Source: Tipula vernalis
Lineage: Eukaryota; Arthropoda; Insecta; Diptera; Tipulidae
Direction: 5' to 3'
Length of the DNA: 64,000 nt
NCBI GenBank assembly: GCA_958295665.1
Contig: OY282558.1
Location: 22,257,409 to 22,321,408, forward strand
The notes beneath the pieces are model-generated. The model searched no databases. It saw only the letters and a list, made by a program, of their open reading frames with translations, and was not told where the DNA came from. Of the stretch, positions 26,198 to 38,429 are shown in pieces. The position numbers were made by a program, and so were the translations under genes. Within the stretch, counting starts at the first letter, position 1, and every line of letters begins with the position of its first letter.

Positions 26198-27105
26198 AGC
26201 AGAGCACCCTGTGTTTTATAGAGCCATAATCAAAAAATCTGAGCTTTTATAAGGGAATTAGAAACGAGGAAAAAACGAAACTTTTCATAGTAAAACACAC
26301 AAAACATATGGGAAATCATTTTTTTTCTAAGACAAATTTTTAAATGAAAACGTTACAAATTCTTAATTATGATTTCTGAGATACTTTCATAAATGTTTGG
26401 ATTTCAACATATATGAATATCGTTTAAGTAAATCGTTTTCATTTTCTTGTAATAATTGATTTATTTAAACCAAAATATTAAAAAAACAGAATTCTGGTCA
26501 AATTGAAATAAAAGCTTACTACGATTCGTTTGGTTATTAAGTCAATATACATTACATAGATGGCAGTGATGGCCGTAAAAATTTGGAAAAATCGTACCAA
26601 AAATTACCACCAGGGGAAATTTTAAGTTCAAAAATTGTAGGAAAAGCAAAACAAATTCACAAAATATAGGAACGTGTGATAATTTTACGATTAAATAATT
26701 TTTTTTCGTATTTTTCTGTAATCATTTTAGACATCTTACGTACACTAGTAAAACTAAAGATAAATTTAGCAAGTATTATTTTAATTTGTCAGAGCCAACT
26801 TTGATGTATTTTTCAAAATGAAAGTTCGATAAAATATTTTAGAAATAATTTAATTTTAATAATTCTGCAATTAATATTTACTTAATACCAATATGGCCTG
26901 CTTGTATATTGTTCTTACAAATATGTAGAAAACTTTTATACAAACATTTTATAATATTTTTGCTTTTTTCATTGAAAAACTTCTAGCTAAAAAACACCAT
27001 TTTTACTATGGATTCCTATGGAAATCAGTGAAAAGTTATACCACTAAAAAAGCTTCTAAAAAATACGTCATTAAGATTATGGCTCTATACCCTAGAAGGC
27101 TCTGG
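26198..27105. mobile_element. possible TTAA-flanked TIR element, 908 bp
   Basis: About 33 bp at 26198-26231 (GCAGAGCACC...TATAGAGCCATAATC) are inverted at 27074-27105, with several mismatches in the outer half and a perfect inner TATAGAGCCATAATC. TTAA stands outside both ends (26194-26197 and 27106-27109). A third, similar end occurs at 39495-39527, also followed by TTAA. No ORF inside is recognisable. TTAA duplications suggest piggyBac- or Kolobok-type mobilisation. Confidence 0.5.
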
Positions 27106-30088
27106 TTAAAGTCGCAAAATATGCAAAGTTCGTTATAAAATTTCGACATAGAATTCAAAGGCTCGTCGCTTCCATAATTCGTTCGGTGAAAATCAATTTT
27201 CAAGAGAGTGCGAGTACGTAGGTTTTTAATAGGAGCATACAAGTTTAGGTTCATTAACAAGTACGCACTCAAAATATTACCGTTAAGTAAATCGGAAATA
27301 AAAATAGCTCCAGCATGCTGACGACGAATTTCAAGTGGCTCAATTTTTAAAGATTTACATCTATATGAAGGTAGAATCCTAACATTTTCCCACCAAGGTA
27401 ATCGACGGTCAAACTCCTCAGCTTTATATGCATAAAAAATCAGTAAATATTTTTGTATTGATTCAATTCTGCTTATGTGATCATTATAACGTGGAGACCA
27501 TACGCATGATGCATATTCGAGCTGTGAGCATACAAGAGATTGATACATGTAAACAAAAACTCTAGGATTATTAAACTCTTTCATACTACGTTTTAAAAAT
27601 CCCAACATAGAATTGGCGTTGGCACACATCATGTCAAAATGACGATTAAATGATAATGTAGAAGTGAATATAATTCCAAGATCCCTTATTTCGTTAACAC
27701 GATTCAAAGTGTTATTTGCAATGTTGTAATTATAAATAAGATGCGAAGATGAACGTATAAACGTCACCATTTTGCACTTAGCTACATTCAAATGTAATAA
27801 ATTATTCTTACACCAAGAGCTTACCCCGTCTATATCCATTTGTAATTTAACTGCATCAGATAGACTACGAATAGGAGAAAATATTTTTAGGTTATCAGCA
27901 TACATTAGACATCGGGAAAATTTTATGCTTTTTGTGATATCATATATGAATATGAAAATAAGTCGACCAAGATGTGAGCTCTGAGGTACTCCAGAATAAA
28001 CATAAATTGGTTTAGAAAAACCGTTGTTAATTGCTACAGACTGTACCCGCCCAGTGAGGTACGACCCAAGCCATTTGATTAAATTATCATTAATTCCGAA
28101 GGATTTTAATTTTTGCAAAACAATAAAGTGATTGATTGAGTCAAACGCCTTACTGAAGTCGGTGTAAATGACATCCAGTTGAACATTACTCTCAATCACC
28201 TCCGTGGCATGTTTCGTAAACTCCACTAAATTTGACACAGTAGAACGCCCACGGAAAAAACCAAGTTGCTCATTTACAATAAACGACCTTAGTCCAAAAA
28301 ACATATAATCACACACAATTGACTCAAATATTTAGGAATGGCTGACAATAACGAAATACCCCTGTAGTTAGAAACATCACTCCTATTACCAGATTTAAAT
28401 ATCGGTACAATATGAGACGATTTTCAGGCAACCGGAAAAACACCTTTTAAAAGTGAATCATTAAATAAAATTGACAAAGGCAGAGCCATTTCATTACTAA
28501 AAATTTTAAGAAAGTATGAAGGAATACCATTTGAGCCACATCCATCCTGAAACAAATGGAGGGATTTAACAATATCCTCTGGAGATATGTGAGGTGTGTA
28601 CAAACAAGAGTTGGTACAACTACCTTCTGCACTAACATATTTGTCATTATCAATATCAGTCCGACTATATATATTTTGAAAAAATGAAGCAAATAAGTCA
28701 GCAATATCCCCAGAATTATTACTAGTAACATCATTGAACCGCATAGTTGATGGAAATCCAAAAGTTTTCCTTTTGGAGTCAACGAAATTCCAAAATGATT
28801 TTGGATTTGAAGTCATATTATTTTGAGCCTTAATAATAAAATTTTTATAAGCAATATAATGCAAATCGTCAAAATGTTTCGATAAAATTAAAAATGCTAA
28901 TCTGTCGTCAGCTTTTCCGGATAACTTCCATCTTCGACGATATAATTTTTTCTTACAATTACGTAGGTTTATTAGATCGCTGTTAAACCACGGAGGATTA
29001 TTACGATTAACTTTTTTATTAGAAACCGATACAAACCTGTCGAAGCCAATGAATAAAATGTCATAGAAAATTTGCACGTCGCGGTCAATATCCACCAACG
29101 AAAAACACGAATCCCACTCTACTGATTTGAAATAAGAAATCAGACTATCATTATCAGCACGCCTAAAATCATAAGATTTAATAGGGATTACAATTATTAG
29201 TATTAAAATTAGACACCAAAAACTCTGATACGTTTAAATTGATTTCCGTAGATTTGTTGACATCGTTGATGATTTACGGAACTGGTGCCAACTTTATCAT
29301 AAATAGATTGGCAGAGTTAGCAAAAAACAAGTCCAGAAATTTACCATTATAGTTAGAAACGTTATTTATCTGAACGAGACCAAATGACAAAATGGAATCA
29401 ATACATATTGATTCAGCCTCCGACTTAACATTGTACGGAATGACGCAGTTTACGTCATCATCTACCAGCCATTCAACCTTTGGCAAGTTGAAATCGCCAA
29501 CTATCAGCACGTTGTCAACTAAGTTGAGTTTATAAATTATATTATACAAACAGTTTGTACTCGTATACGTCGTATAAACTTCAGATGAAAACCTCGGTGG
29601 AATGTAAAGGCCAATATTTAAAAATATTTTTCTTAAATATATTTAACTTGATGCATAAAAGTTCAATTGTTGGATCACTGGCGACTGCCACACTTACAAT
29701 AGATGAATGAACTGCCATCAATATACCTCCTCCACTTGATTTGACACTAGATAGTGCCGAGCGGTCACACCTGTATACAATATAGTCTGTCGGAAAATAC
29801 TCAGAACTATTTATATATATTCGGATTTAAATTGGTCTCTACAATTACGTAAACGGGATATATAGAAGCGACGACAAAGCGATAGAACTCAGCGGATTTA
29901 GAGGCAATACCGCGAACATTTTGAAAATATATAAAATTGTTTCTTAAATCAATACTATTAGGTGTTGATATGTTTGTGCTTATTAGCACTCGTTGAGGGA
30001 GCCTCCGACCTCCCCGAAAATTTCTTCTATTTTGATTGAAGTTGAATTCCTTGATAATTACATGTTCCGGCCATAAATCAGCATTCAT
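27106..30088 (-). pseudogene. LINE ORF2: endonuclease and reverse transcriptase, degenerate
   Basis: The start at 30088 overlaps the ORF1 stop as ATGA. The endonuclease begins FIYFQNVRGIASKSAEFYRF and VETNL (30088-29807). A later frame has LIVGDFNLPKVEW (29549-29274). The segment 29098-28424 covers the linker to the RT. After a TGA near 28425 the frame carries VPIFKSGNRSDVSNYRGISL, then shifts to 28316-27106. That part has VIYTDFSKAFDSI (motif A), GVPQSSHLGRLIFIFIYDI (motif B) and MYADNLKIF (motif C). Motif C has Asn where the second catalytic Asp of YADD should be, so even this ORF could not polymerise. The thumb region follows (RDLGIIF, YASCVWSP). Several frameshifts and stops. Confidence 0.85.
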
Positions 30089-31029
30089 AATAATCTCAAA
30101 GTATTCAAGTGGCGGCCAACACTTATTTTATACGAAATATAAGGCGCTCCTACTCCATTCTGCGAATCTTTATTGATCCGTAGACAAGTAGCATCCGAAA
30201 TTTGAAGATTATTTTTCACAAACTCAGTGAATTCACTGTCAGTAATGGTAGGTTTAAGTCTCGACACAAAAATCCATTTACGTGGTGGAATAGCTTCAAT
30301 AGATGTTATATTACTACCGGTACCAATTATGACATCAGGTTTAAGCTTTTTGTTTTGGAAAGCCATATTATTATTATAAATCATCGAACATTTTTGCACA
30401 TGTTTATATTTGAGGTTTTAGTTTTAGTTTGATTCATACAATCATTATTAGTCATCATCGTCGGTAATAAATTTGTAGCCCGTTCAGACTGAATCTGAGC
30501 TACGGTACCATCATTATCATTAACTTTATTATTAAATTTATATGACTATATCGTTGCACCCACCGCTATTGGTTAACTGTTGAATAGATTGAGAAACAGC
30601 CACACTTACATTCGTGATGTCATTAGCTTTAATATTACTGGTTTTATTTATAGACTTGGAAGTACTGCTATTATGACGATTTTTAATATTGGATAATTTT
30701 GAACTCATGGAAATTAGATCACTTTGGAGGTTATGAATGTTTGTGTTAATAACATTGAAAGAATCTGTCATCTTTGAATTTAAATCCATTTGGACTTTAA
30801 GCACATCATTACAATCGTCACAAATATAACGAAGATTTTTTAGTTGACAAATTAAATCGAAGGTAGTTTTGCTTTTGATGCCAAAACACTTAAAATCAAT
30901 TGATTTATCACAAACAACACAACAGAAGTACAGTTCTTTTGTAGCACAACCACATTCAAAACACTTCTTATCCATTATCACTAAAACTATAAAACCACTT
31001 ATAGTAACTACTATAACTACTATCATCAC
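30085..31029 (-). pseudogene. LINE ORF1: PHD-like zinc-finger protein, frameshifted
   Basis: The first ORF (31029-30538) has CFECGCATKELYFCCVVCD, then KCFGIKS and YICDDC. These are Cys/His pairs in a PHD-finger-like order, followed by a coiled-coil-like Asn/Ser-rich stretch. The second part (30399-30085) contains RKWIFVSRLKPTITDSEFTE, like the C-terminal domain of ORF1 proteins that bind nucleic acid. A frameshift or stops between 30538 and 30399 break it. The stop codon overlaps the ORF2 ATG (ATGA at 30088-30085). Confidence 0.75.
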
Positions 31030-31269
31030 TTAATAATACTCAAACCGTGGGGTCGACATAAATTCCCGCCAATAATATCTCGTGATCAAACAGGACAATT
31101 TCTCTATAAGTTATATTTGTGTTGCGGGGATATTTGAGATTTTTCCTAAGTGAAACATTACGCTACGCCATTCTTTATAAAATTCACCGAGCGTCAAATA
31201 TACTGATTGGAGACTTTTTGTAACTGAGGGTAAGGTGTATTTTAAGAGAGAAAGAAAATATAAAATGCA

Positions 31270-31335
31270 GAGTCCGACTTCGTTAAAATAGTCCGACTCC
31301 TCGACTCCAACTTCTGACTTCGACTCCGCAGCCCT
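31270..31335 (+). mobile_element. solo terminal end of a hAT-type element
   Basis: It reads GTCCGACTCCTCGACTCC and ends CGACTCCGCAGCCCTG, whose reverse complement starts CAGGGCTGCGGAGTCG, a common hAT terminus in arthropods. The 8 bases after it (GCGCAAAG) would be the target duplication. No matching left end was found in the window. Confidence 0.5.
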
Positions 31336-32640
31336 GGCGCAAAGAAACTTATTCAAAACTAAATAAGTTCCCATTAGATGCTTAAATTTGCTGGAATCGA
31401 AAATTGAAATTCAACATTCCCAATTTTTCTATTTTTTTTTTTAATTCTAAAATTATGAAATTTGAAGTGCTAAATTCTAAAAAATCTGAAGCACTATTTA
31501 GAAAATGTTAATTTTCAAATTAATAACTTGACGTGCTGGCCGTGGGCTTTTAACTGCAAAATAGTTTAAATTATGGGATACATTAAATAATAACAGCTTA
31601 AAGTTGTGCGTACTGCTCATTAATTAGTATATTCTTATTAGTACGATATGTGACAAAATAATTAGCACAAAAATTATGATTTGCCTCTTAAAACTTAATT
31701 AAAATTTTTAATCCACATTTTGTTCAACTAAATATTGATAGAGGGAGATATTTAAATTTAAATTCAAATTCATTTTATTTTAGGAATCTAATACTTTAGT
31801 AACCTTGCCATTATTTGAATTTGGAAAACCTCTGCATTTTCTACGGTTAAAAAATATAAGTTTTACTAACGCATTCCATCGAAACACATCTGGACCACAG
31901 TTTTTATTGTCCTTAATGTTAAATCGAGAGACTAAACCAATTTGGTTACAGCAAACCATGGATGAATTCCCAACAGAAGGGACTAAATACCCTTTTGTGG
32001 TCGATTTTTAATTGGAATATCAAAAAATCGAACGCTTCAAAGTCGAGCAATTTATTCAAATAATGTCATAATTATTAATTATTGCTCAGAGCGAATCGAA
32101 TAGAAGTTCATACAGCCCTTCGCGTTTCAAATTTGATCGGATTGTGGGAGTCCGCAATAATTGTGCAAAACGAGAGAATTTTAACTTCCCGGATATTGTC
32201 AGTTCTCTGTTACCTGTTCCTAATGATCCCTTACCGCAAACTCGTGACCGGTGTTGATAGGAGCTTCACTCACGATAATTGTTAAACCCATGGTGGGTGA
32301 TTCGCGTTCAATTCCAGGTAAATTGCAAACGGTTACACAATAGCTGTACAGAGTATCTGGAAGCACTATCGAATCGAGTATTTACATACACTACAGTAAC
32401 GAACTAAGTAGACATATTAAAGTCTGAATTTAAAATTAGGCGAGAGTATTAGTAAAATCCGTGTCGCAGATGTTAAAACAGGATATTGTATTTTTAAAAA
32501 GAGTATACCAAAAATTGGCAAACTAACATTGAATTGGATTGATGCATTTTGCTTTAAGGTCGCAACATGCTGAAATTAAAAATTTACTGATGGAAAAAAT
32601 GATTTCGAAATAGTGTTCAGGGGACACATGTTTATTTTAA
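31336..32640. other. non-coding or unrecognised DNA
   Basis: On the minus strand, 32240-32090 reads LGTGNRELTISGKLKFSRFA and continues to LYELLFDSL before a stop, possibly part of the pseudogene that follows at 32641. Not identified. Confidence 0.3.
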
Positions 32641-33556
32641 TTAACCGTTACTCTCGCCTTCCGTAATTATATCACCTCCAGATGTAGCTCTTTGGCTTCT
32701 GAAGTTGGTGCATTCGGTGGAGTATAATCCTTGTAATTTTTGAATAGTTGCCTCTTGAGGAAATGAATGCTACAATGCTGCTTTAAACCTGAGGGTGCTG
32801 GTATCCGGAGCTCCGTTCTAGCGACAAGCGACAATTTACAAAATTTTGGTTTAATGTGAAACTAGTCTAAAAAACAAATTAAAAGCATCGAAGTCGCCAC
32901 AACAAAATGATCTAGCTTTTAGTGCAAAAATCAAAGGTTCATTTTTAAGTAATTCCAATGAAAATACTTTCATCAAGAAAAACAAAATTGATAACGTGTC
33001 GCTTTCTCGTAAGTCATGGCTAATCCCCTTCTCATTCCACTTATGCCAATAGCATTCGCTCACACTATCCATTCTCTCCCGATACGTATACAAAGGTTTA
33101 GAGTGGTCTTTCAAGATACTGTAAGTGGCCAGTCTTTGAACACATATGGTAAGATTTTGCCAGGAAAAAGAACTAACTGTTTAGAGGGGTCACTAAATAA
33201 ATGCTTCACCATCTCCAATAATTACGGGGGCTCCAAAATGTGTTTGCTGCAAGAATTGTGCGGCAAAATTTATGACCACTCGTGCTAATTGTACGCGATA
33301 AAGGAAACCGGAATATTTTTGGAAATTTCCTCAATATTTGGGAATAGTTTGTCTGAATTCCTGCAACTTTTCGACTTTAACTTCTCTCAAAATCTGAATA
33401 CAAGTTCTTGAATGCGCTCTTAAGAGTATTTTTGATCCAGCGTGAATATTTAAACATATTTTTGAGTTTTCCAGGTCTTCATTTATGTTAAAGGTAAAAT
33501 TGGGAGATATGACATTAGTTTTGAAATTGGCACGGGTAGCACCATTTCGACCTTAC
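32641..33556 (-). pseudogene. unrecognised protein-coding relic, ~300 codons in one frame
   Basis: One minus-strand frame stays coherent from about 33556 to a TAA at 32641-32643 and is broken only by point-like stops. Segments include ATRANFKTNVISPNFTFNIN, IHAGSKILLRAHSRTCIQIL, EFRQTIPKY (then TGA, probably a Trp), YRVQLARVVINFAAQFLQQT, HFGAPVIIGDGEAFI (then TAG TGA and a TAA), YSILKDHSKPLYTYRERMDS, CYWHKWNEKGISHDLRE, LQGLYSTECTNF and GGDIITEGESNG at the end. The composition is that of an ordinary soluble protein, with balanced residues and no low complexity. There are no intron signals, and no frameshift was needed over 900 nt. I cannot name the family. It could be a processed pseudogene, a transposon protein or another integrated gene. 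Confidence 0.6.
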
Positions 33557-36019
33557 CATAAGATACATATGTATGTATAAGGAAAAAATATGTTCGAGAA
33601 TTAATTTAAAGCAGTACAATGCTATGTAGCTATCTATCTATATATGGCCATCACTTTGCTCTCTTGATGCACAAATAACTATAGTTTAACACACCATTAT
33701 TATGATTTGATTAATTTTAACGTCTCTTTTTATCGATGGCTACTGTTTTTCTTACAGCGGCTAATTCATTATGCATTTATTTATCGTGGCTAAATCTTTA
33801 CCGTTTGTGAATACCAATTCTGTAAGCAATTTCTGTAAAGTTGCGGATATTTCATTTTATTATTTTTTAATCGCACACTTTTAAGCAAATCAAATCCGAA
33901 AACAAGAATCTTGTTTCAAACTTTATCTATCCTACATACCTTTTATTCTAAAAATAATTACTTTTCATTCCAGGTGAAAATTTTCAAAAACATAAATGGG
34001 ATTAGCAGTATAAAAATAAAAGAAGGAAATTGAAAAGGGTCATTAACAATAATAATACCTACAAGAATGATATTATAGAGAGGTGCCTAAACAAAAGATA
34101 CTCGTTTTTCCCACATCTTATATAGCTAATAATAAAAAACAAAAAAAAAAAAAAATGTCCAACAGGTGGGTGTGCACCATACTGCCTTTCCATTTTTTTT
34201 TTCTGTGTTATACTAACAAAACCGATCCAAAACGTAATAAAACGTACAATAATTTCACTCTTCCCCAAAAAATGTTGACAGGATTACGCAATAAACGTAA
34301 TAATTCGTTTGTTTCATTTTCAAATTGGAAAATATTTTCCCTTGTCTATTTTTATTGATTTTTTTGTTTGTTTCTTGTTTTAAATGGAAAACCGATTATT
34401 ATTATTTTCGTTTTTATTTTGCTGTGTTTTTAGTATCGATTTTCTTTTCGTCTTCATGAAAACCGCTCGCGCTTTCTATTTATTTGTAAAGTGTTTTTTT
34501 TTTTGCGATGTACGAAGAGCATCAGATAAAATAAATAAATATCGGCCCGTTTGATCATTTTACGATGTGTTTAATAAATAATTAGCGTATTAGAATTTTT
34601 AATTTCATTGTCATCATTTAATTAGATTTCCTTAGCTTCCGATGATTCGTCATCGTTATCGAGATAAATTTATTTGTATAGCAAATCAAATAGATAATAA
34701 AACTGTTTTTAATTATTTGTTTATAATTTTTAATTTGTATAATAAAAATGTTGTTAAATTAAATTTAATTTAATTTTAAAATTTTCTTTTTCGTATACAA
34801 AATTACTTTAATGATTTTTAGTGTATGTAATTGTATACATAGTTTAAATAAATACTGATTATGTATTGTTTATATTATGTTTCAAATTATTTTGTTTATG
34901 TTAAAAAAAAAAAAAAAATTGATATTGAGATGAACAGTTAACATATGTATGGTGAAAAACTATTTTTATGTAGTGGAATTTCCTGTGATTGAATTATATC
35001 ATAAAAGAAAATGAAAATTGTTATTGATTAACTTAAGAGAGCATTGTCTTCACGAGATATAGTCGAACATGAAACAGAAGTGTGGTGTTGATGATTACTG
35101 GCTTAACTCTGGTTAACAATTCAATTTTTATGGGATTAGAGGCTAACATTAGGCTACTAGTAATTAATTTTAAATTAACGGTTATGTTTAAACTGTACAA
35201 ACATTGCAATGAGCGATAGTTCTCCTTAACTAAAAATAAAATACTGTTGAAACCAATTACAAACCAACAACAAAGAATAAACAATAGTTTTCAACCAAAG
35301 AATAGTGGAATGGTGGTAAGAGAGTCGATTAATAAGCTGCCGGTCCTCCGTTCAATCCTCGCCGCTGAACAAACAAAAAACCTTTTTTATTTAACATCTA
35401 ATAATTTTGTTGGAAGAAAAATATTTCAAATGAAAGTTTCTGGTCAAGATCGTATCTAGAAAATTTCTGTTGGAGCTTATTTGTTCTCGTCCATTAAATT
35501 CAAATATTAAACGTTGCTGTTTAAGTATTATAATAGGCAAACAGAATATTGCGAAAAAATTACCACAATTTTCAATACTAAAATTGAATAAATTCTCGCT
35601 TTGGCCAAAAGTATCGATATAACGTACTACTACGACAATAAATCCTGCAAAATTCTGCTGGCCTGTTATAAAACAAATATTTCAAATTAAATTTTCGAGT
35701 AACAAACATATTTTGTGTATTTTTTGAGTTTTCTTTGCCTGTTAAACTCCTATTAGTGGTTTCAATTGCATCAACAATCAAATTTTGGTATTCTCTTCAG
35801 TTGACTTAAGAATATATTTCGAATACATTTCTTCGAAATGGAACTGAAGCTGATCATTAAACCGTAATGAACCGAAATATTTTTCGAATTTTGATCGTTG
35901 TTCCACGTAACCAAGAAGCAAGCGAAATGATTCATATGTACGACTTCCCCGAATAAGAGGAGTATCTGATGAATAAAAACGTTTTATACAATGGTAATGT
36001 CCTAATTAGCTACTTATTT
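33557..36019. other. AT-rich non-coding DNA
   Basis: No supported gene. A tRNA-like B-box word (CGTTCAATCCTCG) occurs near 35351-35363. Poly(A/T) runs lie near 34141-34155 and 34902-34918. Confidence 0.4.
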
Positions 36020-38113
36020 AGCTACAACTAGGAATATGTTCCAAAATGCTGGAGGGAGGTTCGGGTGATTTTTATCCCAAAAGCGGGAAAAAGATCCCCA
36101 GAGGAGATTAGGTCTTATAGACCTATTAGCCTCACATCATTTTTACTGAAAACCATGGAGAAAATTCTGGGACTTTGTATCAGATCCAACACTCTCCAAA
36201 GATACCCTCTGGACTCTAGGCAGCACGCCTACCAAGCAGGGAAATCAACAGAAATGGCTCTACATGAGGAAATCGAAGATACGCTCCGGAATAAAGAATT
36301 ATTACTATGCTCCTTTATTGATATCCAGGGAGCTTTTGATAATACTAGTTTCGAGGTAATTCAGGAATAATCACTAACAAGGGGTCTAGACCCCTGCAAC
36401 GTAAGGTGGATTATAAACATGCTAAAAAACAGGAGAAATTCGGCCTCTTTTGGAGCAAAACTATCACCATAGCGGCGAACAGGGATTGCCCTCAGGGAGG
36501 TATTCTCTCTCCCGAATTGTGCCTGATCGTGATGGATAAATTACTTATCAGACTGAGAAATTTAGACTTGTCGAACATTACTTATGCGGACGACCTAGTC
36601 TTGATGGTTAGGGGCAGATTCGCAAATACAGTAGAGGAGAGTATGCAACAAGCCCTGGAGGTAGTAAATGATTGGTGCAGGGAGGTGGGCCTTCCGGTAA
36701 ATTCTAACAAGGTCAACTGCACTCTTTTTACTAACAGGAGGAAAACTGTCCTCCTACCGATAGCCCGGGGGGAGGGGGGTAACTCTCCAACTGTCGACGG
36801 AGGTTAAATATCTGAGTGTCGTACTTGATCAGAAATAGACATGGTATCACCACTTAAATCATATCAATAACAAGGCGAATAAGGCCTACTTCACCTGCCA
36901 AAGAATGATTGGCAAAACGTGGGGATTGAGCCCACAAATGTTGGTTTGGCTCTACCGGGCTGTCATGAGACCTATTGTATCTTACGCGGCGTTTGTGTGG
37001 TGGCCAAAGACCGAGCAGACTGGTGCACTGGTGCAATGAGGACTTGTCCAACAGCTGCCCTTGAGAGTATACTGGGCTCTCACCACTGCACCTACACATT
37101 AAAAAAGTAGCCGGTTCAAGAGGTCTGAGCCTAAAAATTATAGCTAAAATTAAAACCATAAAGCCAGGACACAACAGTATCCTACATAAATTAAATTTTG
37201 ATCCAACTATCGGATTTGATGGTAAGGACAATCGATTGTCGGAGGAATTTTACCATTAAACTGGTAGAGAATATTATCTCCTCCCTCCCCCGCCATGCTC
37301 CTGTATGGTAAATATACGGATGGGTCAAAAACAGACGGAGGTACCGGTGCAGGAATAGTCGGGCCCGACCTAGAACTATGCATACCACTGGGTAGAACCC
37401 CCACAGTTTTTCAGGCAGAGACCACTGCTATTGAGATATGTGTGCTTCAATGTCTCAAAAATAAATTTGAGAAGACCGAGATCTATATAATCTCGGACAG
37501 CCAGGCAGCTCTGCTAGCCTTAGGAGATTCAGTGTTCAACTTGAAATTGATCTGGAGCTGCTATTGAAATTTATTAGAACTGGGTAAAGCAAACAAAATC
37601 ACCCTTTTGTGGTCTCCTGGCCACTCCACCTTTAAAGGAAATGAGGCAGCAGACCGATGTGCAAAAATGGGAGCAAACCAAAATTTCCTGGGTCCCAGTC
37701 CTAGTATTGCTTTTTCCAAAACCCACTTGGCAGATGATATAAGGGACTTGGAGCAGAATTATAGGAAATTACCCTGGATGTCCTCCAATGGGATGAGACA
37801 GACCAAGAAATTATTCAGTTATAATATTAATTATACATCTGGGAGAGGCACCGAGGATGAACCGCCAATCCCTAGGGCACGGTTATTTTAACGACCAAAT
37901 CTACATAAAATGGGAAGGTCCCTTACGGACCAATGCAGATTCTGTGACTGCGGTAAGGAGACATCGGAACACCTACTCTTCACATGTGATGCTATCATCC
38001 TAAAAAGAATCAAGTTCCTCAATGCGTACATAATCCAGTGAACTAACGCCGACCCACTGGATATGAATCAGGTAGCGGCGTTTATCAAAGACATAGACCT
38101 ACACTTCACGTAA
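36020..38113 (+). pseudogene. LINE reverse transcriptase-RNase H, degenerate
   Basis: It starts within the RT at YVPKCWREVRVIFIPKAGK (about 36032). Motifs follow: RSYRPISLTSFLLKTMEKIL, FIDIQGAFDNTSF (motif A, 36065-36370), CPQGGILSPELC (motif B) and ITYADDLVLMV (motif C, 36406-36807). The thumb region is shifted between frames (about 36840-37110). RNase H follows at 37295-37567 with YTDGSKTDGGTG, QAETTAIEICVL and IISDSQAALLAL, and at 37607-37891 with WSPGHSTFKGNEAADRCAK, so all its acidic motifs are visible. A zinc motif CRFCDCGKETSEHLLFTC lies at about 37939-37992. Frameshifts and stops make it inactive. It is distinct from the other two LINEs, which lack RNase H. Confidence 0.85.
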
Positions 38114-38165
38114 GAACCTCAGTGCTCTGGGCTAAAAACACCCACCCTTTTGGGGGAAAAAAATG
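36020..38165 (+). mobile_element. 5'-truncated LINE with RNase H (I/LOA-like group)
   Basis: RT, RNase H and a C-terminal zinc motif occur in order on the plus strand. The sequence is visibly richer in G+C than its AT-rich surroundings and ends near 38160 after CACCCACCC TTTTGGGGG and a short A-run. No endonuclease is present, so the copy is 5'-truncated within the RT. Confidence 0.8.
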
Positions 38166-38429
38166 TTGTAATTCTATGAAATTATGGAATATTTAGGGGA
38201 TAAAATGCGAGCGCTCAAGCCAGAGTTAGCAGTTATTGCAAAAATTATTTTTGCAAATCGATAGCAATTGTTCATAATTTATGTCGACTAGAAACTTAAA
38301 TTTATAAACGATATATTCTTATTCCTAACAGATTTTGTCCCGGATCGTAAAATAATTTTTTTTTTTCAAAATAGGGGCAGAAAACCGTAAAATTAGGCAT
38401 AATTTCGAGAATTGTACGCAATCACGATC

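Larger units (their letters stand above)
27106..31060 (-). mobile_element. CR1/Jockey-like non-LTR retrotransposon, inactive
   Basis: Minus-strand order: ORF1 (PHD-like zinc domain, then a C-terminal domain), ORF2 endonuclease, reverse transcriptase. Its 3' end is cut off or masked by the possible TIR element at 26198-27105. The PHD-like ORF1 favours a CR1-type clade over classical Jockey. Confidence 0.8.
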
